Shown piece after piece: positions 44,691 to 53,046 of a stretch of 64,000 nucleotides of DNA. How positions within the stretch are numbered: the first letter of the stretch is position 1; each line of letters opens with the position of its first letter. This DNA comes from Microbacterium sp. Gd 4-13 (GTDB lineage Bacteria > Actinomycetota > Actinomycetes > Actinomycetales > Microbacteriaceae): NCBI RefSeq assembly GCF_003095395.1, contig NZ_QEIJ01000001.1, forward strand, positions 372,001 to 436,000. Reading direction: 5' to 3'. Both the position numbers and the translations under genes were made by a program. A model generated the notes under the pieces. It worked only from the letters and a program-made list of their open reading frames with translations. It did not search any database and was not told the origin of the DNA.

Positions 44691-45581
44691 TCAGGCCGAG
44701 AGGAGGGCCCACCAGATGAGCAGCAGCGTCGCACCGAAGCCGGCGAGCTGGTTCACCCAGAGGAAGCGCCGCCAGCCGCGCGTGGCCGTCTCCGCGGTGT
44801 CGTCGGTGACGCCACGGAACGGCCAGACGACCGCGAGGTAGGGCACGACGAGGAGTGCTGCGAGAGGACCGGGCCACGCCGAGGCGAGCATGACGAGGCC
44901 GGATGCCGCGTAGCACCCGATCGCGAAGCGCACGGTCCAGCGCGCCCCGCGAGCCGTCGCGATCGAGGAGATGTCGGCGGCGCGGTCGGCGACCACGTCT
45001 TGCACGGCACCGAACGCGTGGGAGGCGATTCCCCACAGAGCGAAGGCGACGATGATGGCCGCGAGTTGCCAGGTCCACGTCGCGCCCGCGAGCACGAGGC
45101 CGTAGACGGCGGGGGAGAAGAAGTGGATGCTGCTGGTCACCGAGTCGGCGAACGGCCGCTCTTTGAGCCGCAGGGGCGGTGCCGAGTAGAAGACGACGAA
45201 GAAGAGGCTCGCGGCGAGCACGAGCCACGACAGCGCGGATCCGACGACGACGAGGTACACCACGAACGGCAGGCACGACAGCGCCGCCGCCCACAGGGTG
45301 ATGCGGTGCATCCGGCGGTCGAGCACCGCTCCGTGGGCGCCGCCCTTGCGAGGGTTGCGCAGATCCGACTCGTAGTCGAAGACGTCGTTGACGCCGTACA
45401 TGGCGAGGTTGTACGGCACGAGGAAGAAGATCGTGCCGATGACGAGCGTGAGGTCGATCTCGCGCACGACGAGAAGGTACGCCGCGGCGAACGGGTAGGC
45501 GGTGTTGATCCAGCTGACCGGGCGCGACGAGACGAAGAGCTCGCGCACCACCCGCGCGGGGGTGAGGGCGGGGGAGGTCAC
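44691..45581 (-). CDS. crtEb: Lycopene elongase/UbiA prenyltransferase
   Basis: 296-residue integral membrane prenyltransferase adding C5 prenyl units to lycopene for C50 carotenoids. The two Asp-rich motifs are seen in GVNDVFDYESDLRNPRKGG and AVQDVVADRAADISSI, with about eight helices. GGAAGGA lies before this GTG, whose GTGA overlaps the crtYf stop, so the longer open frame is not used. Last gene of the crt operon, as in Corynebacterium glutamicum crtEb. Confidence 0.92.
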   Translation of the reverse strand: MTSPALTPARVVRELFVSSRPVSWINTAYPFAAAYLLVVREIDLTLVIGTIFFLVPYNLAMYGVNDVFDYESDLRNPRKGGAHGAVLDRRMHRITLWAAALSCLPFVVYLVVVGSALSWLVLAASLFFVVFYSAPPLRLKERPFADSVTSSIHFFSPAVYGLVLAGATWTWQLAAIIVAFALWGIASHAFGAVQDVVADRAADISSIATARGARWTVRFAIGCYAASGLVMLASAWPGPLAALLVVPYLAVVWPFRGVTDDTAETATRGWRRFLWVNQLAGFGATLLLIWWALLSA

Positions 45582-45886
45582 GCGGGGTCCTTCCGGCGGG
45601 TGAGGAGTGCGAAGACGGCGGGGATCAGAAAGGCCGCGCACACGGGGTAGGAGAAGTCCTCCAGCGGGGCGAGTCCGATGCGGAGCCCGCTCAGGTGCTC
45701 AGGTGGATAGGTGAACAGGTCGAGGGCGATCATGACGTTGTCGAAGATCGCTGTCAACACGACGAGGACCACCGCGCCGAGAGCGGATGCGGCGATCCGG
45801 CGGCCGAATCCCGGACGGACCGCGCTCACCGTCGTGACGACGACCGTGAGCACGACGAACGGCAGGATCAGCAGCGGGTACGTCAC
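45578..45886 (-). CDS. crtYf: C50 carotenoid cyclase subunit CrtYf
   Basis: 102-residue membrane protein with three helices, second subunit of the heterodimeric C50 carotenoid cyclase. It has the cyclase-like acidic site PLEDFSYPVCAAFLIP and an upstream TAIFDNVMIALDLFTYP segment. It starts on GTG overlapping the crtYe stop. The open frame continues upstream but codes only for shadow sequence there. Which cyclic end group (epsilon or gamma) it makes cannot be told. Confidence 0.88.
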   Translation of the reverse strand: MTYPLLILPFVVLTVVVTTVSAVRPGFGRRIAASALGAVVLVVLTAIFDNVMIALDLFTYPPEHLSGLRIGLAPLEDFSYPVCAAFLIPAVFALLTRRKDPA

Positions 45887-46218
45887 GAGTGCTCCGTCCG
45901 CGCGCGACGGCGGCGCAGCATCCGTTCGGCCGCCGCCCAGGTGACCAGAGCGAGATAGCAGAGGAAGGCGAGGAAGACGGGCTCCTCGATCGGCAGGTGC
46001 GGAGCCAGCTCGACACCGATCAGCAGCGGACTGTCTCCCTTGACGAACACGCCCGTGGCAATGCCCACGAGATCCCACACGACGAAGAAGACCGTGCCGA
46101 CGACGACCGTGATCGCGGTGCGCGCCGGCGCATCGCGGATGACGAGCCGCGACCGCACGTCGATCGCGGCGATGCCGCCGAACGAGAGCAGGATCGCGAG
46201 GAGGTACAGCCCTGGCAC
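45883..46218 (-). CDS. crtYe: C50 carotenoid cyclase subunit CrtYe
   Basis: 111-residue membrane protein with three helices, first subunit of the C50 carotenoid cyclase. The conserved HLPIEEPVFLAFLCYLAL contains the PxEE motif of this cyclase family. It lies 4 nt downstream of crtI and overlaps crtYf by 4 nt. Order crtI-crtYe-crtYf-crtEb is that of decaprenoxanthin and sarcinaxanthin clusters. Confidence 0.88.
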   Translation of the reverse strand: MPGLYLLAILLSFGGIAAIDVRSRLVIRDAPARTAITVVVGTVFFVVWDLVGIATGVFVKGDSPLLIGVELAPHLPIEEPVFLAFLCYLALVTWAAAERMLRRRRARTEHS

Positions 46219-46222
46219 GCGA

Positions 46223-47770
46223 TCACACCGCCGAGCGTGCGGGTTCGGGCAGAGGTCCGGGTGAGGAGTCGCCGCGCAGGCGCTTCACGACGAGCTCGGC
46301 CGAGATGAGGCACATCGGCAGGCCGATCCCGGGGAGCGCCGATCCGCCGGCGTACGACAGGCCGGCCACGCGGCGGGAGGCGTTCTTCGGGCGGAACATG
46401 GCGCTCTGGTTCAGGGTGTGCGCGAGGCCGAGGGCGTTGCCGCGCCAGGTGTGCAGGTCGGTTTCAAAATCGCCGGGCGAGATGGTGCGCCGCACGACGA
46501 TGCGCTCGGCGAGGTCGGGGATGCCGCAGGTCTCGGCGATCTGGGCGATCACCTGGTCTGCGGCCGCCTCGATGAGGGCATCGCCGTCGCCGTCGACCCC
46601 GCCGTGCCCCAGCGAGGGATCGGAGGGCACCGGCACGAGCACGAAGAGGTTCTCGAAGCCCTCGGGGGCGACGCCGGTGTCCGTGGCACTGGGACGGCAG
46701 ACGTAGAGTGAGGCCGGGTCGGGGATGCGGGTGTCTGTGCCGAAGATGGCCTCGAAGTTCGATCGCCAGTCCTCGGTGAACACCAGGGTGTGGTGTGCGA
46801 GCTGGGGGAGCTCGCCCCGCACGCCCAGGAGCACGAGGAGGGCGCCGAAGCTGGGGATGCGCTTGTCCCACCACTTCTCGGGGTAGGTGCGTTCTTTTTC
46901 GGCGAGGAGCTTGGTCTCGGTGTGATGCAGGTCGGCGGTCGACACGACGTGGTCGGCGGCGATGAACCGGCCGTCCTCGAGCTCGACGCCGGTGACCTCG
47001 CCGCCTTCGGTGACGATGCGCGACACCTCCGCCTTTGTCTCGACGCGCACGCCGCGGGCGCGTGCGAGGCGCTCGATCGCGGCGATGACCTCGACGAATC
47101 CGCCGCGCGGGTAGAGCACGCCGTCGTCGAGGTCGAGGTGACTCATGAGGTGGTACAGGCTCGGGACGGCGTAGGGCGAGCCGCCGAGGAACACCGCGGG
47201 GTACCCGAGGATCTGCCGGAGGCGACGGTCGGTGAAGCGCTTCTCGATGTGGGACGAGAGGGTGCGAGCGAGCAGCGGCAGCAACGTCGGCAGTCGCTTC
47301 AGGAGCGCGGGGTCGCGCAGCCCCTCCGTCGTCGTGTAGGGGTCGTAGAGAAAGCGCGAGACGGCCAGCTCGTACGCATCGGCCGCCGAGTCGAGGTAGG
47401 CGTCGAGTTTGCCGCCGGCGCCGGGCTCGATCGATTCGAACAGCGTGGTCGACGCTTCGCGCCCGGAGACCACGTCGACGGGGGCGTCGTCGCCGCTGTA
47501 GATGCGGTAGGCCGGGTCGAGCCGCACCAGGTCGAGTTCCTTTTCGGCCGAGGTGCCGAGCAGGTGGAAGAAGTGGTCGAACACCTCAGGCATCAGGTAC
47601 CAGCTAGGACCGGTGTCGAATCGGAAGCCGTCGCTCGACCACGATCCGGCACGACCGCCGAGTTCGGAGCGCGCCTCGAGGAGTACGACGTCGTCACCCT
47701 CCTCGGCGAGAAGCGCGGCGGTCGCCAATCCGGCGATACCGCCGCCCACGATCACGGTCTTGCGGGTCAT
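46223..47770 (-). CDS. crtI: Phytoene desaturase
   Basis: 515-residue FAD-dependent desaturase converting phytoene to lycopene. The N-terminal dinucleotide fold reads VIVGGGIAGLATAALLAEEG with EARSELGGRAGSW; the C-terminal bacterial desaturase signature appears as NASRRVAGLSYAGGSALPG, and FRFDTGPSWYLMPEVF is typical. The ATG overlaps the crtB stop (ATGA), which fixes the start although the frame stays open far upstream. Confidence 0.96.
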   Translation of the reverse strand: MTRKTVIVGGGIAGLATAALLAEEGDDVVLLEARSELGGRAGSWSSDGFRFDTGPSWYLMPEVFDHFFHLLGTSAEKELDLVRLDPAYRIYSGDDAPVDVVSGREASTTLFESIEPGAGGKLDAYLDSAADAYELAVSRFLYDPYTTTEGLRDPALLKRLPTLLPLLARTLSSHIEKRFTDRRLRQILGYPAVFLGGSPYAVPSLYHLMSHLDLDDGVLYPRGGFVEVIAAIERLARARGVRVETKAEVSRIVTEGGEVTGVELEDGRFIAADHVVSTADLHHTETKLLAEKERTYPEKWWDKRIPSFGALLVLLGVRGELPQLAHHTLVFTEDWRSNFEAIFGTDTRIPDPASLYVCRPSATDTGVAPEGFENLFVLVPVPSDPSLGHGGVDGDGDALIEAAADQVIAQIAETCGIPDLAERIVVRRTISPGDFETDLHTWRGNALGLAHTLNQSAMFRPKNASRRVAGLSYAGGSALPGIGLPMCLISAELVVKRLRGDSSPGPLPEPARSAV

Positions 47771-48630
47771 CGGGAGGCCTCTCGAGCTTTCATCATGGCG
47801 CGCAGGGCGATGGTCGCCTTCGCGGCGTCGGGCACACGCACGCGCGGTGCCCCGGGTGTGGTCGCGCGCAACCTGCGCGACAGTTCGGCGAACAAGTGGT
47901 GCGCCGTCCAGACCGCTCCGCGCACGTCTGCCGGCAGTCGGGGGATGACCGCAGCGGCGGCAGCCAGGTCGGCGTCGATCCCGTCGAGCACGTGCACCCG
48001 TCGGACCGCGTCGGCCGCGCCGTTGAGGTAGTCGCGACCGAGGCGTCCGGCGTCGTCGTCGAGGTCGCGGAGGAAGTTCACGTCCTGGAAGGCGCGGCCG
48101 AGGCGCCGGGCGCCGTCGACGAGCTGCTCGTCGGGCCTCCCCTTCGGCGTCGCATCGGCATTCACGAAGACCTGGAGGCACATGAGCCCCACGACCTCGG
48201 CCGACCCGAACACGTAGGCGGCGTGCGAGGCCTCGTCGTGTTCGACGACGTCGAGATCGGTGCGCATCGAGGAGAAGAACGGCTCGACGAGGTCGGCGGT
48301 GATCTCGCCCGCACGGGCCGACCGCGCGAAGGCGTGGACGACGAGGTTGGCGCTGAAACCCGATGCGATCGCTGCGAGGGTGTCGCGCTCGAGGGCGTCG
48401 AGCACGCTGCGCTGCTCGTCGCGGCTGAGCCCGGCATCGCCGGCGGGTCCGTCGACGATCTCGTCGGCGACGCGTACGAGCGCGTAGATGTTGCGCACGT
48501 GAGGACGCACGCGCGGACCGAGCAGGCGGCAGGCGAGCGCGAACGATGTCGAGTACCGGGAGATGACCGCCGCGGCTGCGTCGTCGGCCGTACGGTCGTA
48601 CAAGGCCAGGCCGGTCGGGGCGTGGCTCAC
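47767..48630 (-). CDS. crtB: Phytoene synthase
   Basis: 287-residue squalene/phytoene synthase joining two GGPP molecules. Both Asp-rich sites are present: VRVADEIVDG near residue 52, and QDVNFLRDLDDDAGRLGRDY. GTG start overlaps the crtE stop. Part of the coupled crt operon. Confidence 0.95.
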   Translation of the reverse strand: MSHAPTGLALYDRTADDAAAAVISRYSTSFALACRLLGPRVRPHVRNIYALVRVADEIVDGPAGDAGLSRDEQRSVLDALERDTLAAIASGFSANLVVHAFARSARAGEITADLVEPFFSSMRTDLDVVEHDEASHAAYVFGSAEVVGLMCLQVFVNADATPKGRPDEQLVDGARRLGRAFQDVNFLRDLDDDAGRLGRDYLNGAADAVRRVHVLDGIDADLAAAAAVIPRLPADVRGAVWTAHHLFAELSRRLRATTPGAPRVRVPDAAKATIALRAMMKAREASR

Positions 48631-49697
48631 GGGATGCGATCCTGTACGGCGTCGGCGAGCTCGAACAGCATCGCCCGCGTCGAGTCGGGGAGAAGGGATG
48701 CATCGACCGCGCCACGTGCCGAGTCGAGGGTCTCGACGACGAGTGACTCCATCCGCGCGCGTGCGCCGGACGCCGCCAGTGCCCGCTGGGCCGCGCGGAT
48801 AGCGACCGGACCGGTGTGCGCCTCCGAGAGGGCGTCGGCGACCTCCGGCCAGTGCTCGCTCTGGCGCGCGAGTGCGATCAACGGCGTCTGCTTGGCCTCG
48901 TGCAGGTCGCCGCCCTCGCGCCGCCCCGCGACCGCGGCCGACCCGAACGCTCCGATCAGGTCGTCGACCAGCTGGTAGCCGAGACCGAGTTTCTCGCCGA
49001 AGCGACGCAGCGCCCTGCGGGACTCGGTCGGCGCGCCGGCCAGCACCGCGCCGGCCTCGAGCGGGGCGGAGAACGAGTACACCGCGGTTTTGTTCGCCGT
49101 CGCGAGAAGGATCTCGTCGGCATCGAGCAGGTCGCCCTGCGTGACGGAGTTCTCCACATCGGCCAGTTCGCCGGCGGTGGAGACCAGCACGGCCTCGTCC
49201 ATCAGCTCGAACAGGTCGCCACGCGTGGTCGCGTCGAGATCGGCGAGAGCGACCGTGCGCGTCGCCTCGTGCAGCAGCAGGTCGCCGGCGAGGATTCCGG
49301 CGGCGTCACCGAGGAGAGCCGCGCCCGCAGCATCCGCTCCTCGAGTGGTACCCCGCGCGCGGAACTCGCCCGCGATGTTCAGCGCACCCCGACGGTGGGT
49401 GTCGTGGTCGATCACGTCATCGTGAACCACGAACGCCGTGTGCAGCAGCTCGAACGCGGCAGCGACGGGGAAGAGGGCGGGGGTCTCGTCGGCGCTGCCG
49501 CCGAGGGTCTCGAACGCGGCCACGACGAGCGCAGGCCGGAAGCGCTTTCCTCCGCTGGTGGCGCGTTCGATCGATGCGGCCAGCGCATCGACGACAGGAT
49601 CGACGGCTGCGGCACGTTCGCGCAGTCGCCGAAGGCTCGCATCGATGGCGGCGTCGATGCCGGCTCGGGCGAGGGGAGCGTGGGGCAGGGTGATCAC
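48627..49697 (-). CDS. crtE: Geranylgeranyl-diphosphate synthase
   Basis: 356-residue polyprenyl synthetase supplying GGPP. The first Asp-rich motif is intact (VVHDDVIDHDTHRRG) and GGKRFRP marks the IPP site. The second motif reads LGYQLVDDLIGAFG, DDLIG rather than DDxxD, a change in the metal-binding site. Overlaps idi by 4 nt upstream and crtB downstream. Position between idi and crtB supports the call despite the altered motif. Confidence 0.92.
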   Translation of the reverse strand: MITLPHAPLARAGIDAAIDASLRRLRERAAAVDPVVDALAASIERATSGGKRFRPALVVAAFETLGGSADETPALFPVAAAFELLHTAFVVHDDVIDHDTHRRGALNIAGEFRARGTTRGADAAGAALLGDAAGILAGDLLLHEATRTVALADLDATTRGDLFELMDEAVLVSTAGELADVENSVTQGDLLDADEILLATANKTAVYSFSAPLEAGAVLAGAPTESRRALRRFGEKLGLGYQLVDDLIGAFGSAAVAGRREGGDLHEAKQTPLIALARQSEHWPEVADALSEAHTGPVAIRAAQRALAASGARARMESLVVETLDSARGAVDASLLPDSTRAMLFELADAVQDRIP

Positions 49698-50245
49698 GGG
49701 GCTCGGAGGCTATCTATCTGGTGGGCGAGGAGAGGGAGTTGCTCGGCCTGGAGGACGAGCCACGGGCTGAAGGCCCACGGCGTGGCGATGATCGATGAAG
49801 CGAGATCGAGGGGGTCGACCCAGCGGGTGTCGACGACCTCGTCGGGGTGGGGTTGCGGATCCACCGTGGTGAACGCGGTGTAGACCGGGCAGATCTCGTA
49901 TTCGACGATTCCGGAGGCGTCGATGGCGCGGTACCGGAAATCGGGTAGGGCGAGCTCGACGTCGTCGATGGTCATCCCCAGCTCGAACGCCGCGCGTCGA
50001 TGCACCGCGTCGACGATCGCCTCGTCGGGCTGAGGGTGGCCGCAGAACGAGTTCGTCCAGACCCCCGGCCAGGTCTTCTTGCCGAGAGCGCGGCGCGAGA
50101 CGAGGACCTGCCCGACGCTGTTGACGATGTGGCAGGAGAAGGCGAGGTGGAGAGCGGTGTCGGTCCCGTGCACAGAGCTCTTCGGCGCTGTTCCGATCGG
50201 GTGGCCGTCGTCGTCGACCAGCACGACGTACTCGGTCTCGCTCAC
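49694..50245 (-). CDS. idi: Isopentenyl-diphosphate delta-isomerase, type I
   Basis: 183-residue Nudix-fold isomerase interconverting IPP and DMAPP. Catalytic Cys lies in TNSFCGHPQPDEA and the Glu region in YEICPVYTAF. GGAGG precedes the GTG start. First gene of the crt operon, divergent from a MarR regulator, and probably repressed through the operator at 50258-50276. Confidence 0.95.
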   Translation of the reverse strand: MSETEYVVLVDDDGHPIGTAPKSSVHGTDTALHLAFSCHIVNSVGQVLVSRRALGKKTWPGVWTNSFCGHPQPDEAIVDAVHRRAAFELGMTIDDVELALPDFRYRAIDASGIVEYEICPVYTAFTTVDPQPHPDEVVDTRWVDPLDLASSIIATPWAFSPWLVLQAEQLPLLAHQIDSLRAP

Positions 50246-50257
50246 CGTGCCTCCATT

Positions 50258-50276
50258 TTGCTAGATTAGCTAGCGA
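50258..50276. promoter_or_regulatory. Putative CrtR (MarR) operator
   Basis: Imperfect inverted repeat TTGCTAG-ATTAG-CTAGCGA (6 of 7 arm positions pair) in the 72-bp gap between idi and the MarR gene. Size and position fit a MarR-dimer site covering both promoters. Confidence 0.6.
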
Positions 50277-50317
50277 CTTCATTCGAGCATACAAGCGGTA
50301 CGAGGAGAGTGTCCACA

Positions 50318-50788
50318 GTGACCGACCGGGTCTCCGAGCGTACGCCGACCGATGAGAGCGTGCGCGCAGCGCTCGTCGCCGTGCGCGCTCTGAGCGACGC
50401 ACTCGATCGGATGCACGGAGGGATGAAGGACGACATGGACATGAACGCGAGCGACCTCGCGGCGCTGCGCATGTTGATCGTCCGTGAACAACGGGGTCAG
50501 TCGGTCAGCCCTCATGATCTGGCGCGTCATCTGCGTATCTCGACCGCGTCGACGACCAAGCTCCTCGACCGTCTCGCCGCGCTGGGGCACGTCGAGCGAC
50601 GGCCGCACCCGCATGACCGCCGCGCGCGGATCGTGGCCCTCACCGAGGCTTCGCGGCGCGAGTTCTCCCGGCACTTCGGTGCCCACCTCGGAGCGATGCG
50701 AGAGGTCACAGCCCGCTACTCCGATGGCGAGCTCGAGGTGATCGCGCGTTTCATGGGCGAGCTGGGAGAGGCCGTCGACCCGAGCTGA
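50318..50788 (+). CDS. crtR: MarR-family regulator of the crt operon
   Basis: 156-residue winged-helix repressor. The core shows SDLAALRMLIVREQRGQSVS, the recognition helix LRISTASTTKLLDRLAALGH and the wing ERRPHPHDRRARI. Divergence from idi-crtE-crtB matches CrtR of Corynebacterium glutamicum, which responds to GGPP; that this one does is inference. GTG 50318 is chosen because AGGAG (50303-50307) is 10 nt upstream; GTG 50309 would leave only 1 nt. Confidence 0.85.
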   Translation: MTDRVSERTPTDESVRAALVAVRALSDALDRMHGGMKDDMDMNASDLAALRMLIVREQRGQSVSPHDLARHLRISTASTTKLLDRLAALGHVERRPHPHDRRARIVALTEASRREFSRHFGAHLGAMREVTARYSDGELEVIARFMGELGEAVDPS

Positions 50789-50799
50789 CCGTCGGCCGG

Positions 50800-51339
50800 T
50801 CAGAAATACGCGATGTGCCCTCGAGGCAGCATCCGCGTCTTGTCGTGCAGGAGGACGCGAAGGTTCCACGCCACCACTCGGGGGGCGCGCAACGGAGCCG
50901 CGACCACCTCGGTGGGTACCGCCGAGCCGCCGACGGGCGTGGCTCGGTCGATGGGGGAGGCGCTGCCCGGAGCCTGCGAGATCGCCGTCAGGGTCTGCCA
51001 TGTGCGCGATCGCTCGGCGCGAGCGTCGATGACGGACTGCGGTGTCCGCGTGTCCAGCGGTAGGCCGCCGGGGTAGCGGTCGTACACGGTCGGCGGCGCA
51101 GGCACGCCGGTGTAAACCGGTGCGGGCGTCGGATTCAGCGGACCCGGGGGAGTGAACTCGCCCTCGGGCACCGTGGACTGCTGCTCGGGGACGCCTCCCA
51201 CGGGGAGGCCGGGAATGTCCTCGACGGGGATCGGGGTGGCGGGCTGCGCCACCGCCGGTGCGGCGATGACCATCGTCAGCGCAAGAACCGCTGCGGTGAC
51301 GGCTGCCGCAGGCGAAGCGGCACCACGGATCTTCTTCAT
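50800..51339 (-). CDS. Secreted Pro-rich protein, unknown
   Basis: 179-residue protein with a signal peptide: basic MKKIRG, hydrophobic AVTAAVLALTMVIAAPAV, likely cleavage after AVAQ or nearby. A Pro-rich segment (residues 37-90) follows, then a more ordered C-terminus with VVAWNLRVLLHDKTRMLP. No known domain. GGGGGGAA lies before the ATG. It ends 11 nt from the convergent MarR gene. Confidence 0.75.
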   Translation of the reverse strand: MKKIRGAASPAAAVTAAVLALTMVIAAPAVAQPATPIPVEDIPGLPVGGVPEQQSTVPEGEFTPPGPLNPTPAPVYTGVPAPPTVYDRYPGGLPLDTRTPQSVIDARAERSRTWQTLTAISQAPGSASPIDRATPVGGSAVPTEVVAAPLRAPRVVAWNLRVLLHDKTRMLPRGHIAYF

Positions 51340-51516
51340 GCGGTTCCCCCCGGGCACATGTGCCGACGTCCGGCCGGGGTCAGCGTAGCAGCGCCGAGGG
51401 TGCCATCCACGAGGTGCCCCGGTTCGGGGCGCGTTCCTCGCATCGGGGCGCGGGATTACGGGCCCCGAAGGAAGAAGGGCGCCCCGAACGGGCGGAGAAA
51501 CACGACCGCGAAATGC

Positions 51517-51554
51517 CAGAAGCCGCTTCCGGATTTCTCCGGAAGCGGCTTCTG
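51517..51554. terminator. Strong hairpin downstream of tRNA-fMet
   Basis: 16-bp perfect stem (51517-51532 and 51539-51554, loop ATTTCT) 15 nt past the 3' end of the minus-strand tRNA, the probable terminator of the tRNA. Confidence 0.8.
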
Positions 51555-51569
51555 ATCTGTTCTTCTTTG

Positions 51570-51643
51570 TTGCGGGGACAGGATTTGAACCTGCGACCTC
51601 TGGGTTATGAGCCCAGCGAGCTACCGAACTGCTCCACCCCGCG
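51570..51643 (-). tRNA. Initiator tRNA-fMet (CAT)
   Basis: 74-nt cloverleaf without encoded CCA. The anticodon loop is CTCATAA with CAT, flanked by three G:C pairs (GGG/CCC) in the anticodon stem, and the first acceptor pair is a C1-A72 mismatch, both hallmarks of initiator tRNA. T-loop GGTTCAAATCC is present. The 397-bp space 51340-51736 has this tRNA and the hairpin at 51517-51554; I see no other gene in it. Confidence 0.96.
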
Positions 51644-51736
51644 GCACAAGAAGTTAGCCTAGCACGGGATTCGACCGGGTGCACATCGAGGTGGCGGGGC
51701 GTTGCTCCGAGAGGGGCGACACGACAGGATCGACGG

Positions 51737-52243
51737 GTGACCGATCGCCGTGATTCCGCGCTTCCCGACAGTGACGAAGGCCGCGATGAAACCGTCGAAG
51801 AGCGTGCGGATCGCCGGTGGATCGAGGTGCTGCAGGAGCTCCGCGTGCTCCAGACGGGCACGCAGATCCTGACCGGGTTCCTTCTCGCCCTCGCTTTCCA
51901 GCCGGTGTTCGCCGATCTCGGCGCCGGTCAGCGCGGCATGTACCTGGTGCTGGTGTCGCTCGCCGCCCTCAGCGCCGTCATCGCGCTCGCACCCGTCGCC
52001 CTCCACCGGATCGTCTTCCGTCGGCGCGTCAAGCCCGAGGTCGTGTACTTCGGCCATGTCGCGCTCATCGCCGCGCTCGCCGCGGTGAGCCTGCTCCTCG
52101 CAGGCGTCGTCGCGTTCGTCTTCGACGTGATCATCGGTGACGGTGCGGCGTGGGTGGCGGGGATCGCGCTCGGCGCGGTGATCCTCGTACTGTGGGTCAT
52201 AGTGCCGACGGCGATTCGTCGGTGGGGGAGGAACACGCAATGA
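51737..52243 (+). CDS. DUF6328 membrane protein
   Basis: 168-residue protein with four hydrophobic helices. The first is preceded by the conserved VLQELRVLQTGTQILTGFLL, the pattern I associate with DUF6328. An acidic N-terminal segment precedes it. The GTG start is used because it gives the full conserved region. It overlaps the nitrilase gene by 4 nt. Function unknown. Confidence 0.8.
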   Translation: MTDRRDSALPDSDEGRDETVEERADRRWIEVLQELRVLQTGTQILTGFLLALAFQPVFADLGAGQRGMYLVLVSLAALSAVIALAPVALHRIVFRRRVKPEVVYFGHVALIAALAAVSLLLAGVVAFVFDVIIGDGAAWVAGIALGAVILVLWVIVPTAIRRWGRNTQ

Positions 52244-53046
52244 GCCACCGATCGGTGGGTGTCGCGGTGGCGCAGTTCGCGCCGTCGGCCTCGAGGGAGG
52301 CGAACCTCGCGGTCATCGTCGAGTTGACCGAGCGTGCCGCGTCGCGCGGTGCGCGGGTCGTGCTGTTCCCCGAGTACTCCAGCTACTTCGTGGATCCTTT
52401 CGACGAGACCCTCGCGGCGAATGCCGAGGAGCTCGACGGGCCGTTCGTCGCCGCTCTCACCCGACTCGCCTCCGCTACGGGCGTCGTGGTGACCGCGGGC
52501 CTCCTCGAGAAGAGCATGGACGGTCGACGTGTGCGCAACACCGTCGTCGCGGTGGGGCCCGACGGTCCGCTCGCGGTCTACCGCAAGCTCCACCTCTACG
52601 ACGCGTTCGGACAGCGCGAGTCGGACTGGGTCGAGCCCGGCGAGATCGAGACGCCTCAAACCTTCGAGGTCGACGGACTGCACTTCGGACTGATGACCTG
52701 CTACGACCTGCGGTTCCCGGAGGTCGCCCGCACGATCGTCGACGAGGGCGTGGATGTCGTGCTCGTCGCTGCCGAGTGGGTGCGGGGGCCGCTCAAGGAG
52801 CACCACTGGCGCACGTTGGTGCAGGCGCGCGCAATCGAGAACACGGTCTTCGTCGCGGCATCCGACCACCCGCCGCCCCTCGGGGTGGGGCACTCCCTCG
52901 TCGTGGATCCTCAGGGCGTCGCGATCGCCGCAGTCGGCACGACGACCGATGTCGCCGTCGCGCACCTCGACCTCGACGCGGTCGCCCGGGTGCGACGAGT
53001 GAACCCGGCGCTGGAGCTCCGGCGCTTCCGCGTCGTCGCCGGCTGA
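52240..53046 (+). CDS. Carbon-nitrogen hydrolase (nitrilase superfamily)
   Basis: 268-residue amidase of the nitrilase superfamily. The Glu-Lys-Cys triad is intact: VLFPEYSSY, YRKLHLYDAFG and GLMTCYDLRFPE. It resembles omega-amidase/Nit enzymes, which fits the adjacent aminotransferase: such pairs deaminate 2-oxoglutaramate-type products or repair deaminated metabolites. Substrate inferred only. The ATG overlaps the DUF6328 stop; its end abuts the convergent aminotransferase. Confidence 0.93.
   Translation: MSHRSVGVAVAQFAPSASREANLAVIVELTERAASRGARVVLFPEYSSYFVDPFDETLAANAEELDGPFVAALTRLASATGVVVTAGLLEKSMDGRRVRNTVVAVGPDGPLAVYRKLHLYDAFGQRESDWVEPGEIETPQTFEVDGLHFGLMTCYDLRFPEVARTIVDEGVDVVLVAAEWVRGPLKEHHWRTLVQARAIENTVFVAASDHPPPLGVGHSLVVDPQGVAIAAVGTTTDVAVAHLDLDAVARVRRVNPALELRRFRVVAG

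Noticed and set aside
44566..45294. A 242-codon minus-strand frame crossing the palindromic element and crtEb.
   Set aside because: It is out of frame with crtEb, whose UbiA motifs are clear, and has no recognisable domain.
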